Shown here: positions 1 through 8,270 of the stretch, piece by piece
Position numbering within the stretch: position 1 is the first letter of the stretch
Layout: each line of letters starts with the position of its first letter
From: Chelatococcus sambhunathii
GTDB lineage: Bacteria > Pseudomonadota > Alphaproteobacteria > Rhizobiales > Beijerinckiaceae
Length of the DNA: 64,000 nucleotides
Assembly: GCF_001418005.1 (NCBI RefSeq)
Contig: NZ_LIOL01000009.1
Coordinates: 62,001 to 126,000, forward strand
Direction: 5' to 3'
Notes under the pieces: generated by a model
What the model was told of the DNA's origin: nothing
The model's database searches: none
The model's input: the letters and a program-made list of their open reading frames with translations, nothing else
Translations under genes and position numbers: made by a program

Positions 1-788
1 GCGGCGGCCTCGTTCTTCGTGGTCTTGAGGATGGCGACCGGCTCGGTCACCGCCGGCACGCCCTCGGCCGGGAAGACGAAATCGACCGGCGAGCCCTTGG
101 CCTTGGCATTAAGCGCCATGAAGTCGACGAGAACGCCATAGGCCTTCTCGCCGCTCGCGACCGACTTCAACACCGCGCCGTTGCCGCGCACGGCCACTGC
201 GTCATTGGCCTTCAGCCCCTCGTAGAACGACCAGCCGAGATCGGGATTGTCCACGATCGTGCCGAGCATGATGGCGGCCGCGCCCGAATAGAGCGGGCTC
301 GGCATGGAGATCTGGCCCTTGTAGGAGGCCTTGGTCAGGTCCTTCCACGACGTGGGCTTCTCGGCCGCGCCCGTATTGTAGGCGATGCCAGTGGTGATGA
401 GCTTGGAGCCGAAGTAGGTCTTGTCGGCGTCGTAGGTCTCCTTGTCGAAGCCTTCGACCTTCGCCTCGGCGTAAGGCAGAAGACGGCCGTCCTTCTTCAG
501 CGTCTGCATGCTGGCGGCATCGGCGATGAGCAGGACGTCGGGGCGCGGGTCGCCAGCGGTGAACTCGGCCGCGAGCTTGCCCATCACTTCGGTGGTGCCC
601 GACCGGAAGATCTCGACCTCGACGCCAGGATAGGCCTTCTTGAAGGCCTCGGTCGTCAGGCTCGCATCCTTCTCGGGCTGCGAAGTGTAGAGGACGAGCT
701 TGCCGGACGGCGCCTGCGCGAGGGCGGGGGCGAGGGCGGCGGCGAGCACACCGGCGACTGCGAGGGTGTGGCGGGTCAGCGTGTTCAT
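1..788 (-). CDS. AfuA-like ABC transporter substrate-binding protein (3' end beyond window)
   Basis: Periplasmic solute-binding protein of the ferric-iron/phosphosugar family. About 262 codons are visible and the gene runs off the left edge. It starts at ATG 788 behind a GGGAGGAG-type ribosome site, with a typical signal peptide (MNTLTRHTLAVAGVLAAALA) cut near AQA. The mature protein opens with GKLVLYTSQPEKD, the first beta strand typical of this family, and contains DVLLIAD and GIAYNTG. It is the last visible gene of the minus-strand operon that begins with the SAF-domain dehydrogenase, 114 bp beyond the E2 gene. The family includes ferric-ion, 2-aminoethylphosphonate and hexose-phosphate binders, and the ligand cannot be read from the sequence. 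In this context a phosphorylated carbon compound seems more likely than iron. Confidence 0.85.
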   Translation of the reverse strand, partial: MNTLTRHTLAVAGVLAAALAPALAQAPSGKLVLYTSQPEKDASLTTEAFKKAYPGVEVEIFRSGTTEVMGKLAAEFTAGDPRPDVLLIADAASMQTLKKDGRLLPYAEAKVEGFDKETYDADKTYFGSKLITTGIAYNTGAAEKPTSWKDLTKASYKGQISMPSPLYSGAAAIMLGTIVDNPDLGWSFYEGLKANDAVAVRGNGAVLKSVASGEKAYGVLVDFMALNAKAKGSPVDFVFPAEGVPAVTEPVAILKTTKNEAA

Positions 789-902
789 GAATTCTCCTCC
801 CATTGTGGGCCGGGCTGCGCAGGATGCGCGAAGCCGGCATTCCTATCGTCCCGGCATATTGTTTTTGTGACGATGGATTCTCTTATATTTCTGACGGTTA
901 TC

Positions 903-2204
903 TCACAGAAGCACCTCCGGGTATTCGATGGCCTCGCGAAGGTCCGCCATGAAGCGTGCGGCCGTGACACCGTCGACGATTCGATGGTCCGACGACAGCG
1001 AGAAGGTCGCCATCGGTCGAAGCACGATCTCGCCGTGGCGGCCAACCGGCGTGTCCACCGTGCGGCCGACGGCGAGGATCGCGCTCTCGGGCTGGTTGAT
1101 GATGGCCGTGAAGCTGTCCACGCCGAACATGCCGAGATTCGAGAGGGTAAAGGTGCCGCCGCGCATGTCCGCCGGCTGGATGCTGCGGCTCACCACCGCC
1201 TCGCGCAGGCGTCGGAAGTCGCGCGTCAGCTCCGCAAGGGTCTTGCCTTCCGCGCCGCGCAGCACCGGCACCACGAGATCGCCGTCGCGCTCCATGGCGA
1301 TACCGATGTTGACGGCGGCGTGAAGGCGGGCCGCATCGCCCTCGACGCTCGCGTTGAGCATGGGGTGGCGCGGCAGGATGCCGGCGACGACGCGCGCGAG
1401 GAGCACCGTGAGGCTCGGCTTGACGCCTGTCATCTTCTCGATGCGCGGGCCGACGCGTTTCAGCAAAGCCTGCAGGGCGCTCATGTCCATCTGCGCCGTC
1501 ATGTAGAAATGCGGCGCGACCCGCATGCTCTCGGAAAGGCGGCTCGCGATAATGCGGCGCACCGGGCCGAAGGGGACGAGTTCGCCTTCCGTCGGCGCTT
1601 CGGCCGGCGCCCGTGCCGCGACCGGCGCAGGCGCGGGGGGGTGCGCCTTCGCGAGATGGGCGAGGACGTCCTTCTCCGTGATGCGCCCGCGCGGTCCCGA
1701 GCCCGACACCTCGTCGATGGCGATGCCGTTGAGGCGCGCCGTCCGGCGGGCGAGCGGCGTCGCGCGGATGCCGTCGCTCTTGGCGGACGCAGGCTGGCCG
1801 TTCGCCGTCCGCGCAACGGTCTCCCCTCCCCCTTGTGGAGAGGGGGTGGGGGCGGGGGGCGTGACGGACGATGATGGCGGCCCGCCGGGCTGCGCCACTT
1901 CGCCCGGGGTGAGGGACCTGCTCGGTGCTCGCGCCGACGGCGCGGCAGCTGCGCCCGCCTCCTCACCCTCCTGAAAGATCCACGCCACGGGCGTGCCCAC
2001 TGCGATCGGCTCGCCGGACGCGGGCACGAGGTTGCGGATGATGCCGCTCGCCGGGGCCTCCACCTCCATCACGGCCTTGTTGGTGCCGATCTCGAAGAGG
2101 ATGTCGCCCTGCTTGACGGCATCACCCTCGGCGACCTTCCAGGCCTCGATGGAGCCGGTCTCCATGTCCATGTCGACCTTGGGGAGGATGACCTCGACGG
2201 GCAT
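903..2204 (-). CDS. Dihydrolipoamide acyltransferase (E2) of an acetoin/2-oxoacid dehydrogenase complex
   Basis: A 433-residue E2 that receives the acyl group from E1 on a lipoyl arm and passes it to CoA. The N-terminal lipoyl domain (about residues 1-75) carries the lipoyl lysine K43 in TNKA, where DKA is usual. A Pro/Ala-rich linker follows, then a peripheral E3-binding domain (about 150-190, with GPRGRITEKDVLAHLA). The catalytic acyltransferase domain ends with the active-site HRIVDG, His407. The start codon overlaps the E1 beta stop by one base. The linker is longer than usual because part of it is encoded by a genomic palindromic repeat (see the finding at 1823-1862). No E3 gene lies next to it, so a shared dihydrolipoyl dehydrogenase is presumably used. 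The acyl substrate is inferred from the E1 subunits. Confidence 0.93.
   Translation of the reverse strand: MPVEVILPKVDMDMETGSIEAWKVAEGDAVKQGDILFEIGTNKAVMEVEAPASGIIRNLVPASGEPIAVGTPVAWIFQEGEEAGAAAAPSARAPSRSLTPGEVAQPGGPPSSSVTPPAPTPSPQGGGETVARTANGQPASAKSDGIRATPLARRTARLNGIAIDEVSGSGPRGRITEKDVLAHLAKAHPPAPAPVAARAPAEAPTEGELVPFGPVRRIIASRLSESMRVAPHFYMTAQMDMSALQALLKRVGPRIEKMTGVKPSLTVLLARVVAGILPRHPMLNASVEGDAARLHAAVNIGIAMERDGDLVVPVLRGAEGKTLAELTRDFRRLREAVVSRSIQPADMRGGTFTLSNLGMFGVDSFTAIINQPESAILAVGRTVDTPVGRHGEIVLRPMATFSLSSDHRIVDGVTAARFMADLREAIEYPEVLL
1823..1862. repeat. Palindromic intergenic-type repeat inside the E2 coding sequence
   Basis: The G/C-rich inverted-repeat motif CTCCCCTCCCCCTTGTGGAG followed by a run of G resembles the repeats at 11761 and 11965. 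Here it lies in frame inside the E2 gene and encodes about residues 114-128 (PPAPTPSPQGGGE) in the flexible linker between the lipoyl and E3-binding domains. This is the only copy I see within a gene. Confidence 0.6.
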
Positions 2205-3226
2205 CAGGCATCTCCCCTGGCAAGGCGACGCGCGGCGGCGAGGATATCCTCTTCCTGCGGCACGGCTGCCTTCTCCAGCACCGGGTTGTAGGGCAGGGGC
2301 ACCTCCGCCCCGCCGAGGCGGACGATCGGCGCGTCGAGGAAGTCGAAGGCGTCGCTCTCGGCGATCATGGCCGATATTTCGGCGCCGATGCCCATGGTCT
2401 TAACGCCCTCGTAGACCACCATCAGCCGGTGCGTCTTGCGCACGCTCGCGGCGATGGTGTCGAAATCGATGGGGCGCAGGCTGCGCAGGTCGATGACCTC
2501 GGCGTCGATGCCTTCCTCCGCCAGCTTCTGCGCGGCAGCCGCGGTGCGCACGGCCATGATCGACGAGCCGACGATGGTGAGGTCGCGGCCCTCGCGCCGG
2601 ACCGCCGCCTTGCCGATCGGCACGCGATAGTCGCCCTCCGGCACATGGCCCTTCGTCTTGTAGAGCAGCTTGTGCTCGAAGATGAGGACGGGATTGGGAT
2701 CGTCGATGGCGGACAGCAGCATGCCCTTGGCGTCGTGTGGGCTCGACGGTTGGATGACCTTGAGGCCCGGCACGTGGGCGAACCACGCCTCGAGGCTCTG
2801 GCTGTGCTGCGCCGCCGCGCCGGTGCCCGAGCCGCCAGGCAGGCGCACCACCATCGGCACCTTGGCCTTGCCGCCGAACATGAAGCGGATCTTGGCCGCC
2901 TGGTTGACGATCTGCTCCATGGCGAGCGTCACGAAATCCGAGAACTGGATCTCGAGCACCGGCTTCATGCCGGTGATCGCCGCGCCGACCGCCGCGCCTG
3001 CGATGCCGAGCTCGCTGATCGGCGTGTCGATGACCCGCTCGGTGCCGAAACGATGCACGAGATCGCCCGAGACGCCGAAGGCGCCGCCGTAGACGCCGAC
3101 ATCCTCGCCGAAGAGGAAGACGCGCTCGTCAGCCTCCATGGCGATGGCCAGCGCCTCGCGAATGGCTTCGGCATAGGTGAGTTCGCGCACCGCGCTCTCC
3201 ACGGCGGCCTCAGTCAGCGTAGACAT
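2204..3226 (-). CDS. E1 beta subunit, acetoin/2-oxoacid dehydrogenase
   Basis: A 340-residue transketolase-like beta subunit of a thiamine-diphosphate E1. It has the family landmarks [17 protein letters not shown] near residue 40, [16 protein letters not shown] near 90, and a C-terminal transketolase domain with [20 protein letters not shown]. The C-terminus ([20 protein letters not shown]) is typical of PdhB/AcoB proteins. The start overlaps the end of the E1 alpha gene by 17 bp and the stop overlaps the E2 start, so the three subunits are almost certainly translated together. Alpha and beta form the heterotetramer that decarboxylates a 2-oxoacid or cleaves an acetoin-type alpha-hydroxyketone. 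Confidence 0.94.
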   Translation of the reverse strand: MSTLTEAAVESAVRELTYAEAIREALAIAMEADERVFLFGEDVGVYGGAFGVSGDLVHRFGTERVIDTPISELGIAGAAVGAAITGMKPVLEIQFSDFVTLAMEQIVNQAAKIRFMFGGKAKVPMVVRLPGGSGTGAAAQHSQSLEAWFAHVPGLKVIQPSSPHDAKGMLLSAIDDPNPVLIFEHKLLYKTKGHVPEGDYRVPIGKAAVRREGRDLTIVGSSIMAVRTAAAAQKLAEEGIDAEVIDLRSLRPIDFDTIAASVRKTHRLMVVYEGVKTMGIGAEISAMIAESDAFDFLDAPIVRLGGAEVPLPYNPVLEKAAVPQEEDILAAARRLARGDA

Positions 3227-4226
3227 CGCGGGTCAGGTCCTTCGGATCCGGGTCGGGGCTCGCCTTGGCAAAGTCGAGCGCAGCGTCGATCTCCGCCTGC
3301 GCCGCCTCCTCGATGGTCATCAGCGCCTCGGGCGTGAAGCGCTCGTGCGCCGTAAGCTCGGCTTCGAGGCGGCGGATGGGGCAGCGGCTGCGCCATTCCT
3401 CGATCTCTTCCTTGGTGCGGTAGAGATTGCGGTCGCTCTTGGAATGGCCGCGCAGGCGATAGGTCTTGCATTCGATGAGCGTCGGCCCGCCGCCGGCCCG
3501 CGCCCGCTCGGCCGCCTCGCGCGCCACCGCCGCGACGGCGGGCAGGTCGTTGCCGTCGACGACGACGCCCGGCATGGCATAGGCCACGGCGCGGTCGGCG
3601 ACGTTGGGCACCGCCATGGCGCGGCCGATGTCCATCGACATGCCGTACTTGTTGTTCTCGCAGACGAAGAGGATCGGCAGCTTCCAGATCGAGGCCATGT
3701 TGAGCGCTTCGTGGAAGGCGCCCTCGTTGGAGGCACCGTCTCCGAAGAAGACGACCGCGACCCGGTCGAGCTTCTGCGCCTTGATGCTCATGCCGACGCC
3801 GACAGCGATGGGCAGGCCGCCGCCGACGATGCCGTTGGCGCCGAGATTGCCGCCGTCGACATCCGCAATGTGCATGGAGCCGCCGCGCCCGCGGCAATAG
3901 CCGTTCTCCTTGCCGAAGAACTCGGCGAACATGCGCGCCGGTTCCGCCCCCTTGGCGATGCAATGGCCATGGCCGCGGTGGGTGGAGAGGATATAGTCCT
4001 CGTCCATCAGCGCCAGCGTCGCCCCGACAGCGCTCGCCTCCTGCCCGATCGACAGGTGCATGGTGCCGTGGATGAGGCCGCGCATGTAGCTTGCCTCGGC
4101 CGCCTCCTCGAACTTGCGGATGAGGTGCATCTTGCGCAGCACGCCCCGCATCGTCTCGTCGTCGATGGCCGCCAGCTCCGGCCGCTGGTTGGGCCGCCTG
4201 GCGGAGGTGTCGGTGTCTGCTTTCAT
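3210..4226 (-). CDS. E1 alpha subunit, acetoin dehydrogenase (AcoA)-like
   Basis: A 338-residue thiamine-diphosphate E1 alpha subunit. I place the start at ATG 4226 ([11 protein letters not shown]), because the reading frame upstream of it is not protein-like. The TPP/Mg motif is [20 protein letters not shown] followed by LFVCENN. The stretch [20 protein letters not shown] with the following RTKEEIEEW resembles the alpha subunit of acetoin:DCPIP oxidoreductases more than pyruvate dehydrogenases. This E1 would cleave a methyl-ketone alpha-hydroxyketone to hydroxyethyl-TPP and an aldehyde, and the acetyl group would leave through E2. No acoR or acoX neighbour is present. The preceding gene is a SAF-domain dehydrogenase, which is not usual for acetoin operons. 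Confidence 0.9.
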   Translation of the reverse strand: MKADTDTSARRPNQRPELAAIDDETMRGVLRKMHLIRKFEEAAEASYMRGLIHGTMHLSIGQEASAVGATLALMDEDYILSTHRGHGHCIAKGAEPARMFAEFFGKENGYCRGRGGSMHIADVDGGNLGANGIVGGGLPIAVGVGMSIKAQKLDRVAVVFFGDGASNEGAFHEALNMASIWKLPILFVCENNKYGMSMDIGRAMAVPNVADRAVAYAMPGVVVDGNDLPAVAAVAREAAERARAGGGPTLIECKTYRLRGHSKSDRNLYRTKEEIEEWRSRCPIRRLEAELTAHERFTPEALMTIEEAAQAEIDAALDFAKASPDPDPKDLTRDVYAD

Positions 4227-4274
4227 CGCGTTTCCAACTCGCAGCTCGTTTCGGCCCCTATGCGCCGATGCTCC

Positions 4275-4296
4275 CTCTCCCCGCCTGCCGGGAGAG
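4275..4296. repeat. Short palindromic repeat between dehydrogenase and E1 alpha genes
   Basis: CTCTCCC and GGGAGAG form an inverted repeat in the 95-bp gap between the SAF-domain dehydrogenase and E1 alpha. It belongs to the same C/T-rich palindrome family as 11761 and 19847. It may act as an mRNA processing or stabilising hairpin within the operon. Confidence 0.5.
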
Positions 4297-4321
4297 GTGC
4301 TATCCGTCGGCGTCGTCAGTC

Positions 4322-5665
4322 TCACCGCCCCTCGAGCCCGGCGACGAAGGCGTCCTGCTCCTTGCGCACCTTTGCGATCATAAGGCTCTCGTCGGGAGCG
4401 CAGTTCTCGTAGGTGAGATACTCGCCCCTGCGCACCGGCCGGGTGACCTTCGCCCCTTGCGCGAGGCCGATGGGGAGCGCCTTCAGCGAGAGCGCATCCG
4501 CTCGGGAGAGAGCGATGCCGCGGTAGCAATACTCGCCGATGGCATCGAGCGTCTCACCCGCGGCGAGGTCGCGCTTGGCGACGGCGCCGACTTCCGCGCT
4601 TGGCACCGGCAGCGGCCGCATGAGGCTGCGGCCGTAGATGACCGCGTTCGCCGCCGACAGCGGCACCTCGATGCTGGTGAGATGATAGGGCCGGTAGAAG
4701 GTGTAGTAGGGCCCTTCGCCGAGGTGCAGGTCCTCCATCCGCTCGCGGATGCGCGGATGGCGCATCTCGGCGATGACGAAGACCCCCGGCGCGACGCCGC
4801 GCGCCACGGAGAAATCGACGACGCCGCGGCGCGACAGGAGGCCCCCGTCCTCCCGCGGGCACAGCACCTTGTGAAGCTCCTCGCGCGGCGCGGCGGGGCC
4901 GTGCATGCCCGGCAGGTCCGGTACCAGGCCAGCGGCATTGGCGACGGCGACCATCTCGACCATGGTCTTCGAGCCATCGACGAACTCCACCAGCATGCGC
5001 GGGTTCATATTGCGCCGGTGCGCCTCCTCCTCGTAGGCGTCGGGCGTGGCGTCGAACTTCAGCGGGTTGTTCTTGCCCTTGCCGGCGGCGACGACGGGAT
5101 AGCCGAGGCTGCGCACGAAATTGATCAGCTCCATCGTGCAGCAGGGTTCGTCGCCGGCGGCGAGCGTGTAGACGACGCCCTTCTCGTCGGCCTTGGCCGC
5201 CAGATAGCTGCCGATGGTGATGTCCGCCTCGACGTTCATCATCACGATGTGCTTGCCGGCGGCGATGGTGGCGAGCGCGACCATGGCCCCGACATTGGGA
5301 TTGCCCGTCGCGTCGATGACGACGTCGACGCCCTCGGCGGCGCACACCGCTTCATAGGACGGGGCGACGGCGAGGCGGCCTTCGCGGATCGCTGTCGCCA
5401 CCTCGGCCGGGTTCACCGCGGTCGTCGGCTGCCGGGCGCTGCCGCCGGCGATGGCGCAGGCCTCGCTGACCCGCTCGGCGATGGCATCGGCCGCAGCGAC
5501 GATCTCGATGCCGGGCATCTGCGTCGTCTGCACCACGATGTCGGTGCCCATCTGGCCGACACCGATGAGGCCCACACGGACCGGCCGTCCCTCGCGCTCG
5601 CGGCGCAGGAGGGCATCGACGAGGGAATCGTCGCTGGCACGCCCCGCAGGCGTTCTGGTGTCCAT
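4322..5665 (-). CDS. SAF-domain NAD(P)-dependent oxidoreductase, DXR-II/DRL-like (COG4091 type)
   Basis: A 447-residue enzyme starting at ATG 5665 behind a GAGAGGGGAA ribosome site. The N-terminal homoserine-dehydrogenase-like Rossmann domain has [14 protein letters not shown] at about residues 31-44 and [15 protein letters not shown]. The middle carries [37 protein letters not shown] and [13 protein letters not shown], and the C-terminal SAF-like region includes [20 protein letters not shown]. From memory of the family this architecture matches the Brucella DXR-like (DRL, DXR-II) reductoisomerases, which act on 1-deoxy-D-xylulose 5-phosphate. Other members have unknown substrates. As the first gene of an operon with an acetoin-type E1/E2 it may be catabolic. 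A second, more divergent copy is at 55833. Confidence 0.8.
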   Translation of the reverse strand: MDTRTPAGRASDDSLVDALLRREREGRPVRVGLIGVGQMGTDIVVQTTQMPGIEIVAAADAIAERVSEACAIAGGSARQPTTAVNPAEVATAIREGRLAVAPSYEAVCAAEGVDVVIDATGNPNVGAMVALATIAAGKHIVMMNVEADITIGSYLAAKADEKGVVYTLAAGDEPCCTMELINFVRSLGYPVVAAGKGKNNPLKFDATPDAYEEEAHRRNMNPRMLVEFVDGSKTMVEMVAVANAAGLVPDLPGMHGPAAPREELHKVLCPREDGGLLSRRGVVDFSVARGVAPGVFVIAEMRHPRIRERMEDLHLGEGPYYTFYRPYHLTSIEVPLSAANAVIYGRSLMRPLPVPSAEVGAVAKRDLAAGETLDAIGEYCYRGIALSRADALSLKALPIGLAQGAKVTRPVRRGEYLTYENCAPDESLMIAKVRKEQDAFVAGLEGR

Positions 5666-5718
5666 GAGCTGTTCCCCTCTCAACGGCGCTTCCGTGACGT
5701 GCCGCGACCGGCACATTT

Positions 5719-5777
5719 GTACATTGCAACGAACATAAATTCATGAACGATTGCGCGTCAAGCGGGATGCAATGTAC
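5719..5777. promoter_or_regulatory. Paired inverted operator half-sites in the divergent SorC promoter region
   Basis: GTACATTGCA at 5719-5728 is repeated perfectly in inverted orientation as TGCAATGTAC at 5768-5777. The centres are 49 bp apart, close to five helical turns. The pair lies between the divergent starts of the dehydrogenase operon (5665, minus) and the SorC regulator (5833, plus), and the DNA between them is AT-rich. This fits looping or cooperative binding by an oligomeric SorC-family repressor. Confidence 0.6.
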
Positions 5778-5832
5778 GCCGCGCGCTTGCCTCCCGCCGC
5801 ACTTGCAGTCACTGTCGCGACCGATTGGATGA

Positions 5833-6813
5833 ATGGGAAAATTGTTGCCGATGCGTGCCGAGAAGCTTGCCCGCCAGGAGGTTCAGCCTTCGTCCGACAT
5901 GAAGGTGCGGGCGGCTTGGCTCTATTATGTCGAGGGCCTCACGCAGGAACAGATCGCGCAGACTATGAACATCGGCCGCATCAAGGTCGTGCGCCTGCTG
6001 GCAGCGGCGCGCGAGGAGGGGCTGGTTCGCATCCGCATCGAGGCCAAGGGCGCCGAGCAGATAGCGCTGGAGCGCCGCCTCGTACGTGAGCTCGGCCTCG
6101 GGGAAGCGATCGTGGTGCCGGCGGCCGCCGACGAGGCCGACACCGCGACGCTCGTCGGCCACGCGGCCGGCAGCTATCTCAACGACCAGGTGCGCGACGG
6201 CATGTCCATCGGCATCGGCTGGGGCGCCACCCTGCACATGAGCCTCAAGGCCCTCGGCAACGGCCGCTACGACAATCTCTCCGTCATCTCGCTCATGGGC
6301 GGGCTCACCCATTCGCGCACCATCAACCCGTCCGCGGTGGCCCGGCGCGTGGCCGATGCCTTCGGCGCCGAATGCTACCAGCTGACGGCGCCGATCTTCG
6401 TCGCCAATGAGGCGGTGCGGGCGCTCCTCTGGGAGGAGCCGGGCCTGAAGGAGCTGCTCGACAGGGCGCGCCGCGTCGACATCGCGCTCGTCAGCGTCGG
6501 CAACGTCAGCGAGGAGGCGACGCTCTTCCGCCAGGGCCTGCTGCCGCGTTCGCAGCTCGAGAGCCTGCGCAAGGCCGGCGCCGTCGGCGACGTGCTGTGC
6601 CATTTCCTCGATGCCGAGGGCAATGTGGTCGACCATCCCTTCAACCGCCGCATCATGGCGATCGACCTCGACGACATCCGCCGCATCCCCAAGGTCGTCG
6701 TCGCCGCCGGCGGCTACAGCAAGGTGCGCGCCATCCGCGCCGCGCTGAAGGCGACCTCGGCGAGCGTCCTCGTCACCGACGAGCCGGCAGCGCTGGGGCT
6801 GCTCGAGGGCTGA
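5833..6813 (+). CDS. SorC/DeoR-family sugar-phosphate-responsive transcriptional regulator
   Basis: A 326-residue regulator. An N-terminal helix-turn-helix (VRAAWLYYVEGLTQEQIAQT, then IGRIKVVRLLAAAREEGLV, about residues 24-65) is followed by a phosphosugar-isomerase-like sensor domain with MSIGIGWGATLHMSLKAL and LISLMGGL. SorC-family proteins usually respond to a phosphorylated sugar or polyol. The ATG at 5833 has no strong ribosome site, and internal ATG codons at 5851 and 5899 are alternatives. It stands between the divergent E1/E2/dehydrogenase operon and the downstream glucitol-type PTS operon, so it may control both. Confidence 0.9.
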   Translation: MGKLLPMRAEKLARQEVQPSSDMKVRAAWLYYVEGLTQEQIAQTMNIGRIKVVRLLAAAREEGLVRIRIEAKGAEQIALERRLVRELGLGEAIVVPAAADEADTATLVGHAAGSYLNDQVRDGMSIGIGWGATLHMSLKALGNGRYDNLSVISLMGGLTHSRTINPSAVARRVADAFGAECYQLTAPIFVANEAVRALLWEEPGLKELLDRARRVDIALVSVGNVSEEATLFRQGLLPRSQLESLRKAGAVGDVLCHFLDAEGNVVDHPFNRRIMAIDLDDIRRIPKVVVAAGGYSKVRAIRAALKATSASVLVTDEPAALGLLEG

Positions 6814-6889
6814 AGGCGGATAACGCCATCAATTCCGGGCCTCCTTATTCCGGACAGTCGCGACACGTCAGTCCGCCCTTCACACCTGG

Positions 6890-7033
6890 CGCACCCTCGT
6901 GCCCCGGACGCGCCGCAGCATGAAATGATGCGGCGCAGAGCCGGGGCCTATTCATGCGGGCCTTCGGCACATTCATGTGCTGGTTTCCGGGTCGCATTCC
7001 GCTTCGTGGCATGCGCCCGGGAAACGCGGTTGC
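6890..7033 (+). repeat. Interspersed repeat, copy A (about 120-145 bp)
   Basis: This stretch includes CGCATGAAATGATGCGG-like sequence, a central GCCTTCGGC, and an inverted repeat CCGGGTCGCA / TGCGCCCGG ending in GAAACGCGG. It closely matches 43870-44012 in order and orientation. It occupies much of the 349-bp gap between the SorC gene and gutM. No gene is seen in the gap. Confidence 0.7.
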
Positions 7034-7088
7034 TTTCGGTTGCCGCGGCGTGAGGTCCGCCCGACTGCCGACTGCCACATCAAACACA

Positions 7089-7123
7089 TTGACGACCGTA
7101 TAAACAAATGTACACTCATTTGT
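7089..7123 (+). promoter_or_regulatory. Predicted promoter and operator of the glucitol-type PTS operon
   Basis: TTGACG (7089-7094) and TACACT (7111-7116) are spaced 16 bp apart as possible -35 and -10 elements. The -10 is exactly enclosed by the inverted repeat ACAAATG (7104-7110) and CATTTGT (7117-7123). A repressor bound there would cover the -10 box. The SorC-family regulator at 5833 is the obvious candidate, but the motif differs from the 5719 sites. Confidence 0.5.
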
Positions 7124-7162
7124 GCAAGACACGAACAAACGTGCGGCATAGGGGAGGAACGC

Positions 7163-7603
7163 ATGAATTTCTGGCAAAGCGCGCTTCTCGTTCTCGGCGT
7201 CCTGTGGGCGCTGCAGAGCCTCGGCACCTACCTGCAGATGCGCCACTACCGCCGCATGCTCGGCGACATCACCACGCGCTGGGCCGACGGCTATGTCGGC
7301 GTCGGCGTCGCCAAGGCGAGCTTCGGCCGCGGCGTCATCGCCATGCTGGTCGTCGGGGCAGACGATCTGGTGCGCGAGGCCCTCGTCATGGAAGGGCGCA
7401 GCGTCTTCGCCAAATTCGCGCCCCTGCCGGATCTGACCGGCATGCCGGCCGCCGAGCTGCGTGTGGGCACGCCCTTTGCCGGGGCCGCCAACCGCGCCGC
7501 CGCCTTCCGTCAGGCACTGGAGCAGGTCGATCGCCTGCGCACGGGACGCGCCGAGGCGCCTGAACCGGGCTGCGTGGCCGTGCCGACGCCCGTCATCGCC
7601 TGA
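7163..7603 (+). CDS. gutM: Glucitol operon activator GutM
   Basis: A 146-residue protein of the GutM (SrlM) family. The start is at ATG 7163 behind a perfect GGGGAGGA ribosome site. One N-terminal membrane segment (WQSALLVLGVLWALQSLGTY) is followed by the conserved QMRHYRRMLGDI and VGVGVAKASFGRGVIAMLVV. In enterobacteria GutM is an auxiliary activator of the glucitol (sorbitol) PTS operon. It is the first gene here and is followed 81 bp later by srlA. Confidence 0.88.
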   Translation: MNFWQSALLVLGVLWALQSLGTYLQMRHYRRMLGDITTRWADGYVGVGVAKASFGRGVIAMLVVGADDLVREALVMEGRSVFAKFAPLPDLTGMPAAELRVGTPFAGAANRAAAFRQALEQVDRLRTGRAEAPEPGCVAVPTPVIA

Positions 7604-7684
7604 CGCGGGGCGCCGGGAAGCCCTCGGCGGCGGTCGCCGCGAGGGATCGATCAAGCAAGGCAAAATGTCTGGGGAGGGTGAACC

Positions 7685-8233
7685 ATGTTGGAATGGCTGG
7701 CCGGAGGCGCCGAGGCCTTCATCGGCGTGTTCAACGAGGGCGGAAAGGTCTTCATCGCCTTCGTCACGGGTATCCTGCCGACGCTGATCGTGCTCCTGAC
7801 GGCGGTCTACGCCATCATCGAGCTCGTCGGCGAGCAGCGCGTGCACAAGGTGGCGCGCTATGCGGCGGGCAATGTCTTCACGCGATACACCATCCTGCCG
7901 CTGCTGGCGGTCTTCTTCCTCACCAACCCGATGGCCTACACCTTCGGCGTTTTCCTGGAGGAGAAGCACAAGCCGGCCTTCTACGATTCGGCCGTGTCCT
8001 TCGTGCACCCGATCACCGGCCTCTTCCCCCATGCCAATCCGGGCGAGCTCTTCGTCTGGCTCGGGGTTGCGGCCGGTATCACCAAGCTCGTGGAGAACGG
8101 CACCGCGCCCTTCTCGCTCGCCAAGCTCGCGCTCTTCTACTTCGTCGTCGGCCTCGTGGTGATCCTGCTCAAGGGCATCGTCACCGAGTGGATCACGAAG
8201 ATCATCGCGCGCCGCGAAGGCGTGACGCTCTGA
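7685..8233 (+). CDS. srlA: PTS glucitol/sorbitol transporter subunit IIC
   Basis: A 182-residue membrane subunit that forms part of the sugar channel. It contains LLTAVYAIIELVGEQRVHKVARY, FFLTNPMAYTFGVFLEEK and PHANPGELFVWLGVAAGI, which are conserved in SrlA/GutA proteins, with about four hydrophobic segments. The length is normal for the family. It has a GGGGAGGGTGA ribosome site. It works with SrlE and SrlB to import and phosphorylate an alditol. Confidence 0.93.
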   Translation: MLEWLAGGAEAFIGVFNEGGKVFIAFVTGILPTLIVLLTAVYAIIELVGEQRVHKVARYAAGNVFTRYTILPLLAVFFLTNPMAYTFGVFLEEKHKPAFYDSAVSFVHPITGLFPHANPGELFVWLGVAAGITKLVENGTAPFSLAKLALFYFVVGLVVILLKGIVTEWITKIIARREGVTL

Positions 8234-8270
8234 GCCGCTGTGCTCGTGACGCGAAAGAAGGAGCACGGAC

